From the NCBI GenBank assembly GCA_965230425.1, contig CBDDKW010000003.1:229115-293114 (forward strand): 64,000 nt of DNA, in the 5' to 3' direction. This DNA is from CBDDKW01 sp965230425 (lineage in GTDB: Bacteria; Pseudomonadota; Gammaproteobacteria; UBA1113). The notes under the pieces are model-generated. The model was given only the letters and a program-made list of their open reading frames with translations, had not been told where the DNA came from and made no database searches. The position numbers and the translations under genes were made by a program. Position 1 is the stretch's first letter; every line of letters starts with the position of its first letter. Of this stretch, positions 9,107-17,491 are shown in pieces.

Positions 9107-9321
9107 AAATCCCAATCCTCTAGTAATTCAGCTCGATGCTCTGCTGCCCACTCGAGCACCAAAGCTAACGCTCTACGCGGCATTTTACCGCGAATTATTT
9201 CTAAAGTCCTAATATCGATGGCAACCTCATACTCCGCATAAAGCGCATGAAAGTGAGGAGGCGAATGATCTCCCCAGAACATTTGAATCAAAATACCATA
9301 AAACGTACTAATAGTTGGCAT
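9061..9321 (-). CDS. DUF4160-like small protein
   Basis: 86 residues with the DUF4160 signature near the N-terminus: GILIQMFWGDHSPPHFHA, followed by a short acidic/helical region ending EDWDLCHQNQE. DUF4160 proteins are small, of unknown function, and are usually paired with DUF2442; many pairs sit on mobile or accessory DNA. First gene of the two-gene unit. The preceding 160 bases are very AT-rich and contain the divergent kdsD promoter. Confidence 0.85.
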   Translation of the reverse strand: MPTISTFYGILIQMFWGDHSPPHFHALYAEYEVAIDIRTLEIIRGKMPRRALALVLEWAAEHRAELLEDWDLCHQNQELKMIPPLK

Positions 9322-9430
9322 ATAAAAATCCCTTTATGAATACAAAAACAAATCATTGAAATCATAACACTAAATTATTTATTAAGATATAATAAAAAAA
9401 TTAATAAAAACAATTAATTTCTGTAAATAT

Positions 9431-9459
9431 TTGTCCACTCTTGGTAATTCGGTTACAAT
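9431..9459 (+). promoter_or_regulatory. Sigma-70 promoter for kdsD operon
   Basis: TTGTCC (9431-9436) and TACAAT (9454-9459) with 17-base spacing, predicted start near 9466 and an SD-like AAAGAGA just before the kdsD ATG at 9489. It would drive kdsD-kdsC-lptC-lptA-lptB. Confidence 0.6.
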
Positions 9460-9488
9460 AGCGCCAATTTTTTAAAGAGAAACACGTA

Positions 9489-10463
9489 ATGGAACTTCCA
9501 AAGAATCTTTGTCATCTTGGTTTAGCGGTGATCGAAACAGAAGCCCGCATGATCAGTGACTTAAGCAGCCGTATTAACGAAAATTTCGTGATAGCTTGTG
9601 AACATTTGCTTGCCTGTGAAGGCCGTATTGTGGTCATCGGTATGGGTAAATCTGGCCATATCGGCGGTAAGATTGCAGCAACATTAGCTAGTACTGGTAG
9701 CCCAGCTTTCTTTGTCCATCCTGGTGAAGCAAGCCACGGTGATATGGGCATGATCACGAAAAAAGATGTGGTTATCGCCCTATCTAATTCCGGTGAAACT
9801 CCAGAAATCATGACAATTTTACCTTTGATTAAACGTTTAGGCGTAGCCCTAATCAGCCTCACGGGTAATCCTCAATCCACCCTCGCCATGGCTGCTACGG
9901 TAAATCTCGATGTCAGTGTCAGCGAAGAAGCATGTCCGCTAGGCTTAGCCCCTACTTCAAGCACGACTGCAACCTTAGTCATGGGAGATGCCTTGGCCAT
10001 TGCCCTGCTCGATGCGCGTGGCTTTACTGCCAATGACTTTGCACTCTCACATCCAGGTGGTAGTTTAGGCCGACGCTTATTACTGCATATTGACGATATC
10101 ATGCATACAGGTGACAGCATTCCGATTATTAACGAACAAACCACCTTAAGTGAAGCCTTAGTGGAAATGACACAAAAAGGCTTTGGGATGACTGCCATTG
10201 TTGACAGTCAAGGCCATTTAGCCGGTATTTTTACTGATGGTGATGTACGTCGTGCTGTCGATAAAGGTGTTGATTTTCATACGACGCCAATTAATCAATT
10301 AATGACAAAGAATTGTAAAACCATCAAACCAGGCTTGCTGGCGGCTGAAGCCTTAAAAATGATGGAAACTTTCAAAATCACCTCATTGCTCGTGACCAAC
10401 GAAGCCCAAGCACCTATTGGGGTTGTTCATATGCATGACTTACTACGTGCGGGAGTTGTTTAA
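9489..10463 (+). CDS. kdsD: Arabinose-5-phosphate isomerase KdsD
   Basis: Converts ribulose-5-phosphate to arabinose-5-phosphate, the first step toward Kdo for LPS. 324 residues: an N-terminal SIS sugar-isomerase domain (about 30-180; GMGKSGHIGGKIAATLAS, then SNSGETPE) and two C-terminal CBS domains (about 205-320; FTDGDVRRAV). Start codon overlaps nothing upstream and a good promoter precedes it. The stop TAA shares bases with the kdsC ATG, so the pair is coupled as in E. coli. Confidence 0.96.
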   Translation: MELPKNLCHLGLAVIETEARMISDLSSRINENFVIACEHLLACEGRIVVIGMGKSGHIGGKIAATLASTGSPAFFVHPGEASHGDMGMITKKDVVIALSNSGETPEIMTILPLIKRLGVALISLTGNPQSTLAMAATVNLDVSVSEEACPLGLAPTSSTTATLVMGDALAIALLDARGFTANDFALSHPGGSLGRRLLLHIDDIMHTGDSIPIINEQTTLSEALVEMTQKGFGMTAIVDSQGHLAGIFTDGDVRRAVDKGVDFHTTPINQLMTKNCKTIKPGLLAAEALKMMETFKITSLLVTNEAQAPIGVVHMHDLLRAGVV

Positions 10464-10987
10464 TGGATGCAATTAGCGAAAAAGCGAAACATATCAAATT
10501 ACTCATTGTCGATATTGATGGCGTACTCACTGATGGTACCCTCTATTACACCGATGAAGGTACACAACTAAAAGGCTTCCACTGTCATGATGGTGTGGGA
10601 CTCAAATTACTGCTCAATCATGATGTAGAAGTTGCCGTGATCACCAGCCATCAAACCCAAGTTGTGAAAACCCGCATCAATGCCTTAGGCATCACCCATT
10701 TATACCAAGGCTATTCGGATAAATTACCTGCCTATCATGACATCGTAGAAAAACTACAGCTACAACCAGAACAAATTGCTTATGTAGGTGATGACTTACC
10801 CGATATTCCTATTATCCGTCGCGTTGGTTTAGGTATTGCCGTAGCGAACGCTTCGGCGCTAGTAAAACAACATGCTGTCTGGGAAACGCAAAAAAGCGGT
10901 GGTCAAGGTGCGATTCGTGAAGTAAGCGAATTCATTCTTCAAGCTCAAGACAAGCTTGATGCTGCACATGAGAAGTATTTAGCATGA
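10463..10987 (+). CDS. kdsC: Kdo-8-phosphate phosphatase KdsC
   Basis: HAD-superfamily phosphatase releasing Kdo from Kdo-8-phosphate. 174 residues, no cap domain, as expected. The HAD motif I is DIDGVLTDG (nucleophile Asp at residue 17 region), motif II the SHQ segment ITSHQ, and motif IV GDDLPDIPI. Encoded between kdsD and lptC with overlaps on both sides (4 bases with lptC). Confidence 0.96.
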   Translation: MDAISEKAKHIKLLIVDIDGVLTDGTLYYTDEGTQLKGFHCHDGVGLKLLLNHDVEVAVITSHQTQVVKTRINALGITHLYQGYSDKLPAYHDIVEKLQLQPEQIAYVGDDLPDIPIIRRVGLGIAVANASALVKQHAVWETQKSGGQGAIREVSEFILQAQDKLDAAHEKYLA

Positions 10988-11571
10988 GAATGCCTTATCG
11001 CTACTTCACCTACTGTATCCTGCTCACCCTTGCAGTGATTTATACAGGCTGGCTCGTACGCGAAATTAATACCCGCCCTACCGTGGTTGATCCTAGTCAA
11101 GATCGTCATCCTGATGCCTTTGCTGAGCAAGTGATTGCAACCAATCTAGATGAAAAAGGCAATATCCATAATCGATTAATTACACCACGCATTGTGCACT
11201 ATGCAAGACACGACAGTGCCGTGGTCACGCAACCACATATTATTCTTTACGGCGATGATCGTAACAAACAACCTTGGCATATTACCTCGGTACATGGCCG
11301 CACCATGAATGGTCTTGATACTATTTACCTCTGGGATCATGTCAAAATTCATGAACCCCAAGGCCAAGATAATAAAAACTTGACCGTCACTACCTCAAGG
11401 TTAACAATATACCCAGATAAAAACTATGCAGAAACAAAACAGCCGGTACACTTTACCGAACCAGGCGTTACCGTAGACTCTGTGGGCATGAAAGCCTACC
11501 TCAAAGAAAAACGCGTGGAACTCTTATCACAGGCACGAGGGGTATATGATGCAAAACAAGCTGAAAAATAG
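10984..11571 (+). CDS. lptC: LPS export protein LptC
   Basis: 195 residues with a single N-terminal membrane helix (about 7-24) and a periplasmic beta-jellyroll. The LptC family tends to be recognised more by place and architecture than by sequence; here the ATGA overlap with kdsC and the overlap with lptA fix the assignment. Segments such as DTIYLWDHVKIHEP and the VTTSRLTIYPDKNYAET strip are typical of the OstA-like fold. Links the LptB2FG transporter to LptA. Confidence 0.92.
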   Translation: MRMPYRYFTYCILLTLAVIYTGWLVREINTRPTVVDPSQDRHPDAFAEQVIATNLDEKGNIHNRLITPRIVHYARHDSAVVTQPHIILYGDDRNKQPWHITSVHGRTMNGLDTIYLWDHVKIHEPQGQDNKNLTVTTSRLTIYPDKNYAETKQPVHFTEPGVTVDSVGMKAYLKEKRVELLSQARGVYDAKQAEK

Positions 11572-12115
11572 TCTCTTAGGTTTATTAGTTATCCTACTAA
11601 GCTTACCCAGTTTAAGCTACGCCCTTGATAGCGATAAAAATGCCAAACTCTATATCACTGCAGATAAAGCAGACTTAAATCGTAGCCATGGTGTTGGTAC
11701 TTTTAAAGGCGATGTGAAAATTGACCGCGGTACAACCCATGTTCGCGGCCTCAAAGTCACCACCCAAGCTGATGATAAAGACCAACTCACCGAAGTTATC
11801 GTCCATGGCACCAAAGATAAACCCGCTACCTATGAAACTTTACCTAAAGAAGGTAAACCTATCTTGCATGCCCAAGCATTAGTTATAAAATATTACCCAC
11901 AACAGCATTATATACTACTCATTGGCACCGCTATCGCCCAACAAGGCGCTGATTCCATTACCGGCCCTTATTTAAAATATGATAGTGCCAAAGAAACCTT
12001 AGTTGCTTTGGATCCCGATAGTCATCACGCGGCTAAGCCACAGCGCACAACTATTGTGATCTTACCTGAAAAGCATCAACAACTTCCTGGGAATAAACAA
12101 GGTAAAGCCGCCTAA
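11546..12115 (+). CDS. lptA: LPS transport bridge protein LptA
   Basis: 189 residues, N-terminal signal peptide (residues about 1-27, ending SLSYA) and an OstA/LptA jellyroll with the motifs ITADKADLNRSHGVGTF and GDVKIDRG. It polymerises head-to-tail to bridge the periplasm for LPS. Start overlaps lptC by 26 bases; stop shares a base with the lptB ATG. A C-terminal Lys/Gln-rich tail is present. Confidence 0.94.
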   Translation: MMQNKLKNSLLGLLVILLSLPSLSYALDSDKNAKLYITADKADLNRSHGVGTFKGDVKIDRGTTHVRGLKVTTQADDKDQLTEVIVHGTKDKPATYETLPKEGKPILHAQALVIKYYPQQHYILLIGTAIAQQGADSITGPYLKYDSAKETLVALDPDSHHAAKPQRTTIVILPEKHQQLPGNKQGKAA

Positions 12116-12840
12116 TGCATAAACTATCCGCCCAAGCACTGGGCAAAAGCTATAAAAACCGTCACGTTGTTAATGCTGTCTCATTAGCCATCAGCAGCGG
12201 AGAAATTGTTGGTCTATTAGGCCCCAATGGTGCGGGTAAAACCACCAGCTTTTATATGATGGTAGGATTAATTGGCTGCGAACGCGGACAAATATTTTTC
12301 GATGATAGAAATATCACCACCATGGCTATGCACGACCGTGCTCGCTTAGGCATTGGCTATCTACCCCAAGAAGCATCGGTTTTCCGCAAGCTCACTGTAG
12401 AACAAAATATCATGGCTATTTTGCAACTACGTAAGGAATTAAAACACGAGCAACGCCAGCACATGCTGGAAAATCTTTTACAGGAATTCCACATTGGTCA
12501 TATTCGTAACAACCTTGGTATTAGCTTATCCGGTGGCGAACGCCGACGGGTGGAAATTGCCCGTGCCTTAGCCAATGAACCCGCCTTTATCCTCTTAGAT
12601 GAGCCTTTCGCCGGTGTCGACCCTATTTCAGTGATTGATATTAAGCGAATTATCAGTCACTTACGTGATCGTGGCATCGGGATCCTCATCACCGACCATA
12701 ATGTGCGCGAAACCCTGGATATCTGTGAACGCGCCTATATCCTCAATGAAGGCCAGCTTATTTGCGAAGGCACACCCGCCTCTATATTGACCAACCAAAA
12801 GGTCAGGGATGTATATTTGGGCGATGAATTCGATTTATAG
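12115..12840 (+). CDS. lptB: LPS export ABC ATPase LptB
   Basis: 241-residue ATPase of the LptB2FGC exporter. Walker A GPNGAGKTTSFYM, Q-loop GYLPQEASVFRKL (typical LptB), signature LSGGERRRVEIARALA, Walker B FILLDEPFAGVDP, and a switch His in ITDHNVRETL. LptF and LptG are not in the window, which is normal since they are usually elsewhere. Last gene of the kdsDC-lptCAB run before rpoN. Confidence 0.97.
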   Translation: MHKLSAQALGKSYKNRHVVNAVSLAISSGEIVGLLGPNGAGKTTSFYMMVGLIGCERGQIFFDDRNITTMAMHDRARLGIGYLPQEASVFRKLTVEQNIMAILQLRKELKHEQRQHMLENLLQEFHIGHIRNNLGISLSGGERRRVEIARALANEPAFILLDEPFAGVDPISVIDIKRIISHLRDRGIGILITDHNVRETLDICERAYILNEGQLICEGTPASILTNQKVRDVYLGDEFDL

Positions 12841-13016
12841 ACTATACTTAAGTTTAGCCTGATTTCTCGCAGCTTCTGCGGGGATCTACTCAATTTGTAA
12901 GCATATCAGTAGCGCAACGTGCGCTGATGCCCCAGTTTACGTAAGACTTTTGACTGATAACAAAAATCTCTTCTTCAACCCTACACTTTCTCGAAATCTC
13001 AGTTAAAATTAATAGT

Positions 13017-14480
13017 ATGAAAACAATATTACAGCAAAGCTTAAGCCAACAAGTCACGCTGACACCTCAGCTTCAGCAAGCTATTAAGTTATTACAACTT
13101 TCTGCTCAAGATTTAGAACAGGAAATTCAGGCCAACTTAGAAGCCAATGCGATGTTGGAGGTTAATGAAGCTGCTCATGAACATACCAATCTAGATATCA
13201 CTGAAACAGCCTCAGAAAATCTACCCAGCACAGAAGAACCTGTAGAAACAGATTACAATGATACGCTCAATAATGAACCGCCCATGGAAGTACAATGGCA
13301 ACATAGTTCACAAAAATCACACAATAGTACACTTGATAAGCACTTATTCGAGATTAAAGACACGAGCTCAAATTCTTTACGTGAACACTTGCTCTGGCAA
13401 ATGCGCCTAACTCCCTTCTCTGAAGAAGATTTAATGATTGCCACGGCGATTATTGATGCTATTAATGAACAAGGTTATCTAGGCTGCAGTTTAGAAGATA
13501 TTCAAACCAGCCTTGGACAAACGGCTGAAGCTGAAGATACCATTGAGATTGATCAGATAGAAGCCATTAAACACCGCATTCAGCAATTTGATCCCATTGG
13601 CACCGGCTCTGCGGATTTACAAGAATACTTATTATTACAACTTGCTCAACTTGACAGTGATACCTCTTGGCTTATGGAAGCAAAAGCTATCGTCACTGAA
13701 CACATAGATAGCTTAGCTAAACATGACTACAAAGCACTAAAGCGCGCCGTCAAAGTTCAGCCACAGGCGCTCTCTGAAATATTGGCACTGATCCAAACCT
13801 TAAACCCACGCCCAAGTTATGGCTTTAATGATGAAAATGCTCAATATATTACCCCTGATGTCATGGTGCGTAAGCATCACGGCCACTGGGTTGTTGAGCT
13901 TACTTCGGACTTGAGCCAGCGTATTCAAATCAATAATCAATATGCTGGTATGGTGCGTCGGGCCGATAATAGTGATTCCAATCAATTCCTTAAAGACCAG
14001 TTACAAGAAGCTCGCTGGTTTATTAAAAGCTTACAAAGCCGCAATGACACGCTGTTAAAAGTAGCCCACTGCATTATCATGCACCAACAAGACTTTCTTG
14101 AAAAAGGTGAACTAGGCATGAAGCCCTTAGTGTTACAAGATATCGCTGAGGCAACCGAATTACATGAATCAACAATTTCTAGAATTACCACACAAAAATA
14201 CATTCACACTCCTCGGGGTATTTTTGAATTAAAATACTTCTTTTCAAGTCACGTCAATACGGAAGATGGCAGTGAATGCTCGTCTACGGCAATCCGTGCC
14301 ATGATCAAAGGCTTGATCAATGAAGAAGAAGGCAATAAACCACTCAGTGATAATAAAATTGCACAATTACTTGAAAATAATGAAGGGATCCACATTGCAA
14401 GACGAACTGTAGCCAAGTATCGTGAAGCTATGGGAATACCGCCTTCCAATGAGCGAAAGCGGATAACTGAAATCAGCTAA
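13017..14480 (+). CDS. rpoN: RNA polymerase sigma-54 factor RpoN
   Basis: 487 residues with all three sigma-54 regions: a Gln/Leu-rich activator-interacting region I (QQVTLTPQLQQAIKLLQL), an acidic region II (about 60-115), and region III with core-binding domain, HTH and the C-terminal RpoN box ARRTVAKYREAMGIP. Separated from lptB by 176 bases that hold no clear gene. Implies enhancer-dependent promoters elsewhere in the genome. Confidence 0.98.
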   Translation: MKTILQQSLSQQVTLTPQLQQAIKLLQLSAQDLEQEIQANLEANAMLEVNEAAHEHTNLDITETASENLPSTEEPVETDYNDTLNNEPPMEVQWQHSSQKSHNSTLDKHLFEIKDTSSNSLREHLLWQMRLTPFSEEDLMIATAIIDAINEQGYLGCSLEDIQTSLGQTAEAEDTIEIDQIEAIKHRIQQFDPIGTGSADLQEYLLLQLAQLDSDTSWLMEAKAIVTEHIDSLAKHDYKALKRAVKVQPQALSEILALIQTLNPRPSYGFNDENAQYITPDVMVRKHHGHWVVELTSDLSQRIQINNQYAGMVRRADNSDSNQFLKDQLQEARWFIKSLQSRNDTLLKVAHCIIMHQQDFLEKGELGMKPLVLQDIAEATELHESTISRITTQKYIHTPRGIFELKYFFSSHVNTEDGSECSSTAIRAMIKGLINEEEGNKPLSDNKIAQLLENNEGIHIARRTVAKYREAMGIPPSNERKRITEIS

Positions 14481-14651
14481 TTAGTCTTAACGGCATTGTC
14501 TGTATCACTAATTTAGCCTCAATATAAGGAGAACCACATAAAAAAGAAATTCTGTATAATATGACAATTCATACTTGTAACTATTCACCTACAGCATTTT
14601 ACTAAGCAAGTTGAATAGTTAACTAAAATAGATAAATAGGAGTTTATGACT

Positions 14652-14948
14652 ATGCAAGTAAATTACACTGGACATCATGTTGATGTTACTCCTCCATTAC
14701 GTAACTACACAGAAGAAAAATTAGCACGCTTACAGCGGCATTCTAATAAAATCATCAGTATTGATTTCACCTTCGAAGTAAATAAATTAGAGCAAATAGC
14801 CAAAGCCACGATTTTCGCATCGGGCGCAAAATTTCATGCCGATTCAACCACAGAAGACATGTATAGTTCCATAGATAGTTTAATTGACAAACTTGATCGC
14901 CAAATCAAACGTCATAAAACTAAAATGACAGATCATCATCACGATTAG
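14652..14948 (+). CDS. hpf: Ribosome hibernation promoting factor (short HPF)
   Basis: 98 residues, the short HPF/YfiA type that promotes 100S or inactive 70S ribosomes in resting cells. It shows MQVNYTGHHVDVTPPLRNYT at the N-terminus and DMYSSIDSLIDKLDRQIKRHK at the C-terminus split by the usual beta-hairpin. The ATG at 14652 is preferred: AGGAG (14638-14642) is 9 bases away, while the in-frame ATG at 14646 is only 3 bases away. Usual place downstream of rpoN, but ptsN and rapZ do not follow. Confidence 0.95.
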   Translation: MQVNYTGHHVDVTPPLRNYTEEKLARLQRHSNKIISIDFTFEVNKLEQIAKATIFASGAKFHADSTTEDMYSSIDSLIDKLDRQIKRHKTKMTDHHHD

Positions 14949-14970
14949 ACAAGGGGAATCATAACCAATT

Positions 14971-14996
14971 AAAAAGGAGGCAATTGCCTCCTTTTT
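14971..14996. terminator. Bidirectional rho-independent terminator between hpf and rnc
   Basis: A perfect 26-base palindrome, with AAAAA on one side of the GGAGGCAATTGCCTCC core and TTTTT on the other, between convergent hpf (+) and rnc (-). The GC stem flanked by A-run and T-run works on both strands. Confidence 0.9.
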
Positions 14997-15022
14997 AATT
15001 ACCAAGACTAGTGGTAGAGGTA

Positions 15023-15703
15023 TTACGAACTCTGACTTAATAATTTTAACATGGCTTCAGCGGCAGTCTGTTCTGCTTTACGTCGGCTACTGCCACATCC
15101 CTGCGCTACCTGCGATAATTTTTCTACGCGGCACTCAACATGAAACACTTGTGCATGGGCTTCACCATCGATCCGTTCTACTTCATACTGGGGTAAATCA
15201 AAGTGACGTGCTTGCAAGTATTCTTGTAGGCGTGTTTTTGCATCTTTTAAATCACTTAGTAACGAAAGATTATCAAGGCGTTCCGCATACCAGCCTAATA
15301 TACACTTACGGCATGTTTCCATGTTACTATCTAGATAAATAGCAGCAATAATAGCTTCTACGGCATCGGCCAAAATTGAATCTCGTTCACGACCACCACT
15401 TTTCAACTCACCTGAACCTAATTTTAAGTAAGGACCAAGAGCAAACTCACGTGCCATTGTAGCTAAGGTGTCTCCTTTCACTAAACTCGCACGTAAACGG
15501 CTCAATTCACCCTCGCGAGCTTTTGGACAACGGGAATATAATGCTTCAGCAATAATAAAATTAACAATAGAATCCCCTAAAAATTCTAGTCTTTCGTTGT
15601 TATTGCCTCGAACACTGCGATGAGATAAGGCTGCAATTAACAGTTGTGGCTGAGAAAATTCATAACCAAGCACTGGATATAAGGCCGTTATTTCGCTACT
15701 CAC
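15023..15703 (-). CDS. rnc: Ribonuclease III
   Basis: 226 residues, standard length. The catalytic signature NERLEFLGDSIVNF (about residues 34-48) and the second acidic site in ADAVEAIIAAIYLD are present; a C-terminal double-stranded-RNA-binding domain ends with SSRRKAEQTAAEAML. Processes rRNA precursors and structured mRNAs. Co-directional with the upstream DUF4845 gene (4-base overlap) and the lepB-lepA set, matching the common lepA-lepB-rnc gene order. era does not follow in this window. Confidence 0.97.
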   Translation of the reverse strand: MSSEITALYPVLGYEFSQPQLLIAALSHRSVRGNNNERLEFLGDSIVNFIIAEALYSRCPKAREGELSRLRASLVKGDTLATMAREFALGPYLKLGSGELKSGGRERDSILADAVEAIIAAIYLDSNMETCRKCILGWYAERLDNLSLLSDLKDAKTRLQEYLQARHFDLPQYEVERIDGEAHAQVFHVECRVEKLSQVAQGCGSSRRKAEQTAAEAMLKLLSQSS

Positions 15704-16080
15704 TTTGCTTTTATCCTCACCTGGTCATCAAAACTGACTACCGCATCAATATTTGCAATAATTTTCACGCGTGCATCATAAGCAACTCGTACAACAAACC
15801 CACCAGAAACTCGCTTAATTTTTATGCGTTTTAAAGGCACATAGGTAATACTATTCACTCGTAATGCTCTAGCCACATAGACTAAGATATTTTGTTGGTT
15901 TTGACTGGGAGACTCTTCTTGCTTAACAATGCTGTCCGTTTTTAAGCTCTTTAGAGTTGATTTAATGGCAAAATTATCCACATAGAGTGGGGTTAAGCGT
16001 GCGCCTAAGTAGACGACACAGCCGACGAAGCAGAGGACGATGATAAGCCCTAATAAGCTAATACCTCGTTGTTTATCCAT
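15700..16080 (-). CDS. DUF4845 membrane protein
   Basis: 126 residues with one N-terminal membrane helix (about residues 6-27, ISLLGLIIVLCFVGCVVYLG) and a periplasmic remainder. The place between lepB and rnc and the overall pattern match DUF4845 proteins of gammaproteobacteria, whose function is not established. It overlaps rnc by 4 bases. No catalytic motif is visible. Confidence 0.8.
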   Translation of the reverse strand: MDKQRGISLLGLIIVLCFVGCVVYLGARLTPLYVDNFAIKSTLKSLKTDSIVKQEESPSQNQQNILVYVARALRVNSITYVPLKRIKIKRVSGGFVVRVAYDARVKIIANIDAVVSFDDQVRIKAK

Positions 16081-16086
16081 CTAGAG

Positions 16087-16434
16087 TATATTCCTTTGTT
16101 CTTGAATGCTCATTTTAGGGCTATCTTGAACTAAAAATCGCCTCAAAATGCTCATGTATTTCTATATACACTGCGCTTTCTCGTTGATTTTTAGTCCAAC
16201 CTATCTCCTAAACTGAGCATTGATGATGCGTCTCGTTTACACCTCAATTCAAATTTAATCTATATTCCTTTGTTCTTGAATGCTCATTTTAGGACTATCT
16301 TGAACTAAAAATCGCCTCAAAATGCTCATGTATTTCTATATACACTGCGCTTTCTCGTTGATTTTTAGTCCAACCTATCTCCTAAACTGAGCATTGATGA
16401 TGCGTCTCGTTTACACCTCAATTCAAATTTAACC
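16087..16434. repeat. Tandem duplication of a 174-bp unit with internal inverted arms
   Basis: Two near-identical 174-bp copies (16087-16260 and 16261-16434) and the first bases of a decayed third copy from 16435. Inside each unit, about 34 bases on the left (16107-16140 in unit 1) pair imperfectly with about 35 bases on the right (16185-16219), both carrying the ACTAAAAATC core in opposite sense, so each unit could fold into a long hairpin. No ORF of note runs through it. Confidence 0.9.
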
Positions 16435-16481
16435 TATATTCCTTTATTCTAGAATACCCTTTCTAGGCTTATAACATGCAA

Positions 16482-16593
16482 TGCTTTTAGCTTGTAGACT
16501 TTTCCCAAAGCGAGTAAAAAGCGCTATCAGGGATGATAGCGCAAGCTACAGGGAAGTAGCCGAGCTTTGGGAAAAGCCTACAAGCTAAAAGCA
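16482..16593. repeat. 30-bp inverted repeat enclosing two small hairpins
   Basis: Arms 16482-16511 and 16564-16593 match at 29 of 30 positions as reverse complements. Enclosed are a second perfect hairpin GCGCTATCA/TGATAGCGC (16521-16542) and a weaker one GCTAC/GTAGC (16545-16560). RNA from either strand could form a three-way junction. The 3' end lies 30 bases from the lepB stop on the opposite strand. With the tandem unit above it fills the 540-base gap between the DUF4845 gene and lepB; nothing else is seen there. Confidence 0.85.
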
Positions 16594-16622
16594 GTCGCTG
16601 CAAATTACCACCTTCTATACTA

Positions 16623-17453
16623 CTATTGTACCCGGTGGAACACACGATCCCAGCGCACACGTTTGGTCAAATCATCCCAACTTAACCAAACAAATGATGC
16701 TTTACCCAGTATGCACTTTTTCGGTACAAATCCCCAAAAGCGGCTATCACTGCTATCATCACGGTTATCACCCATCATGAAATAATACCCTTCAGGCACA
16801 GTAATGTCATCAAAATCATAGGCTGGTACGCTGCTTTGTATGAAAATGTCATGTTCTGCACCAGGTAAATATTCCCGCTTTAGTTCTACAGGCCAAGATT
16901 GGCCCGAAGCGGAGACATCACGCCCCTGTCCCAGATATTTTTGCTCCACAGGCTGGCCATTGATAAATAATTGTTTATTGATGTACTGTATATGATCACC
17001 CGGCAAGCCAATAACCCGCTTAATATAGTTAACATCTGGATCAGCAGGCCAACGGAAAACCACAATATCTCCCCGCTTTGGCTCACCTACGGGCAGGATT
17101 TTAGTGTGTAAAACAGGTAAACGTAAACCATAATCAAATTTATTAACTAAAATAAAATCGCCAATTAATAAAGTCGGTTCTAAGGAGCCTGACGGGATCC
17201 GAAAGGGCTCAAAGGCAAAGGAGCGAATGAGCAAAACAATAAGAAAAATGGGAAATAGTGAACGAGAATAATCCACCCATATAGGTAGCTTAGTAATCAT
17301 TTGCTCCTGTTGGGGATCAGCTTCTTTTTTATGCTGACTCAGTTCTCGTAAAGCTTGCTTACGTTTGGGAGCACGAAATACTTGGTCGAATAGTGTAACA
17401 ACACCCGTGACGCAAATTAATATAACCAGTAATAATTCAAAACTGACTTCCAC
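16623..17453 (-). CDS. lepB: Signal peptidase I, second copy
   Basis: 276 residues. Two N-terminal membrane segments (about 4-22 and 62-82), then the catalytic Ser in IPSGSLEPTLLIGDF and the general-base Lys in VNYIKRVIGLPGDH; box E is MGDNRDDSSDSR. Cleaves signal peptides on the periplasmic side. GTG start with GAGG six bases upstream. It sits 38 bases downstream of another complete lepB and is clearly related to it (shared GLRLPVL segment and box order), so this is an old tandem duplication. The nucleophile Ser is followed by Leu where E. coli LepB has Met. Confidence 0.95.
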   Translation of the reverse strand: MEVSFELLLVILICVTGVVTLFDQVFRAPKRKQALRELSQHKKEADPQQEQMITKLPIWVDYSRSLFPIFLIVLLIRSFAFEPFRIPSGSLEPTLLIGDFILVNKFDYGLRLPVLHTKILPVGEPKRGDIVVFRWPADPDVNYIKRVIGLPGDHIQYINKQLFINGQPVEQKYLGQGRDVSASGQSWPVELKREYLPGAEHDIFIQSSVPAYDFDDITVPEGYYFMMGDNRDDSSDSRFWGFVPKKCILGKASFVWLSWDDLTKRVRWDRVFHRVQ

Positions 17454-17491
17454 AGTTACCTCTATTAGTTAAATCGATACACTAATAACAG

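Noticed and set aside
16087..16434. CRISPR or insertion sequence
   Set aside because: Only two long units with no spacers, no transposase ORF and no target-site duplication seen.
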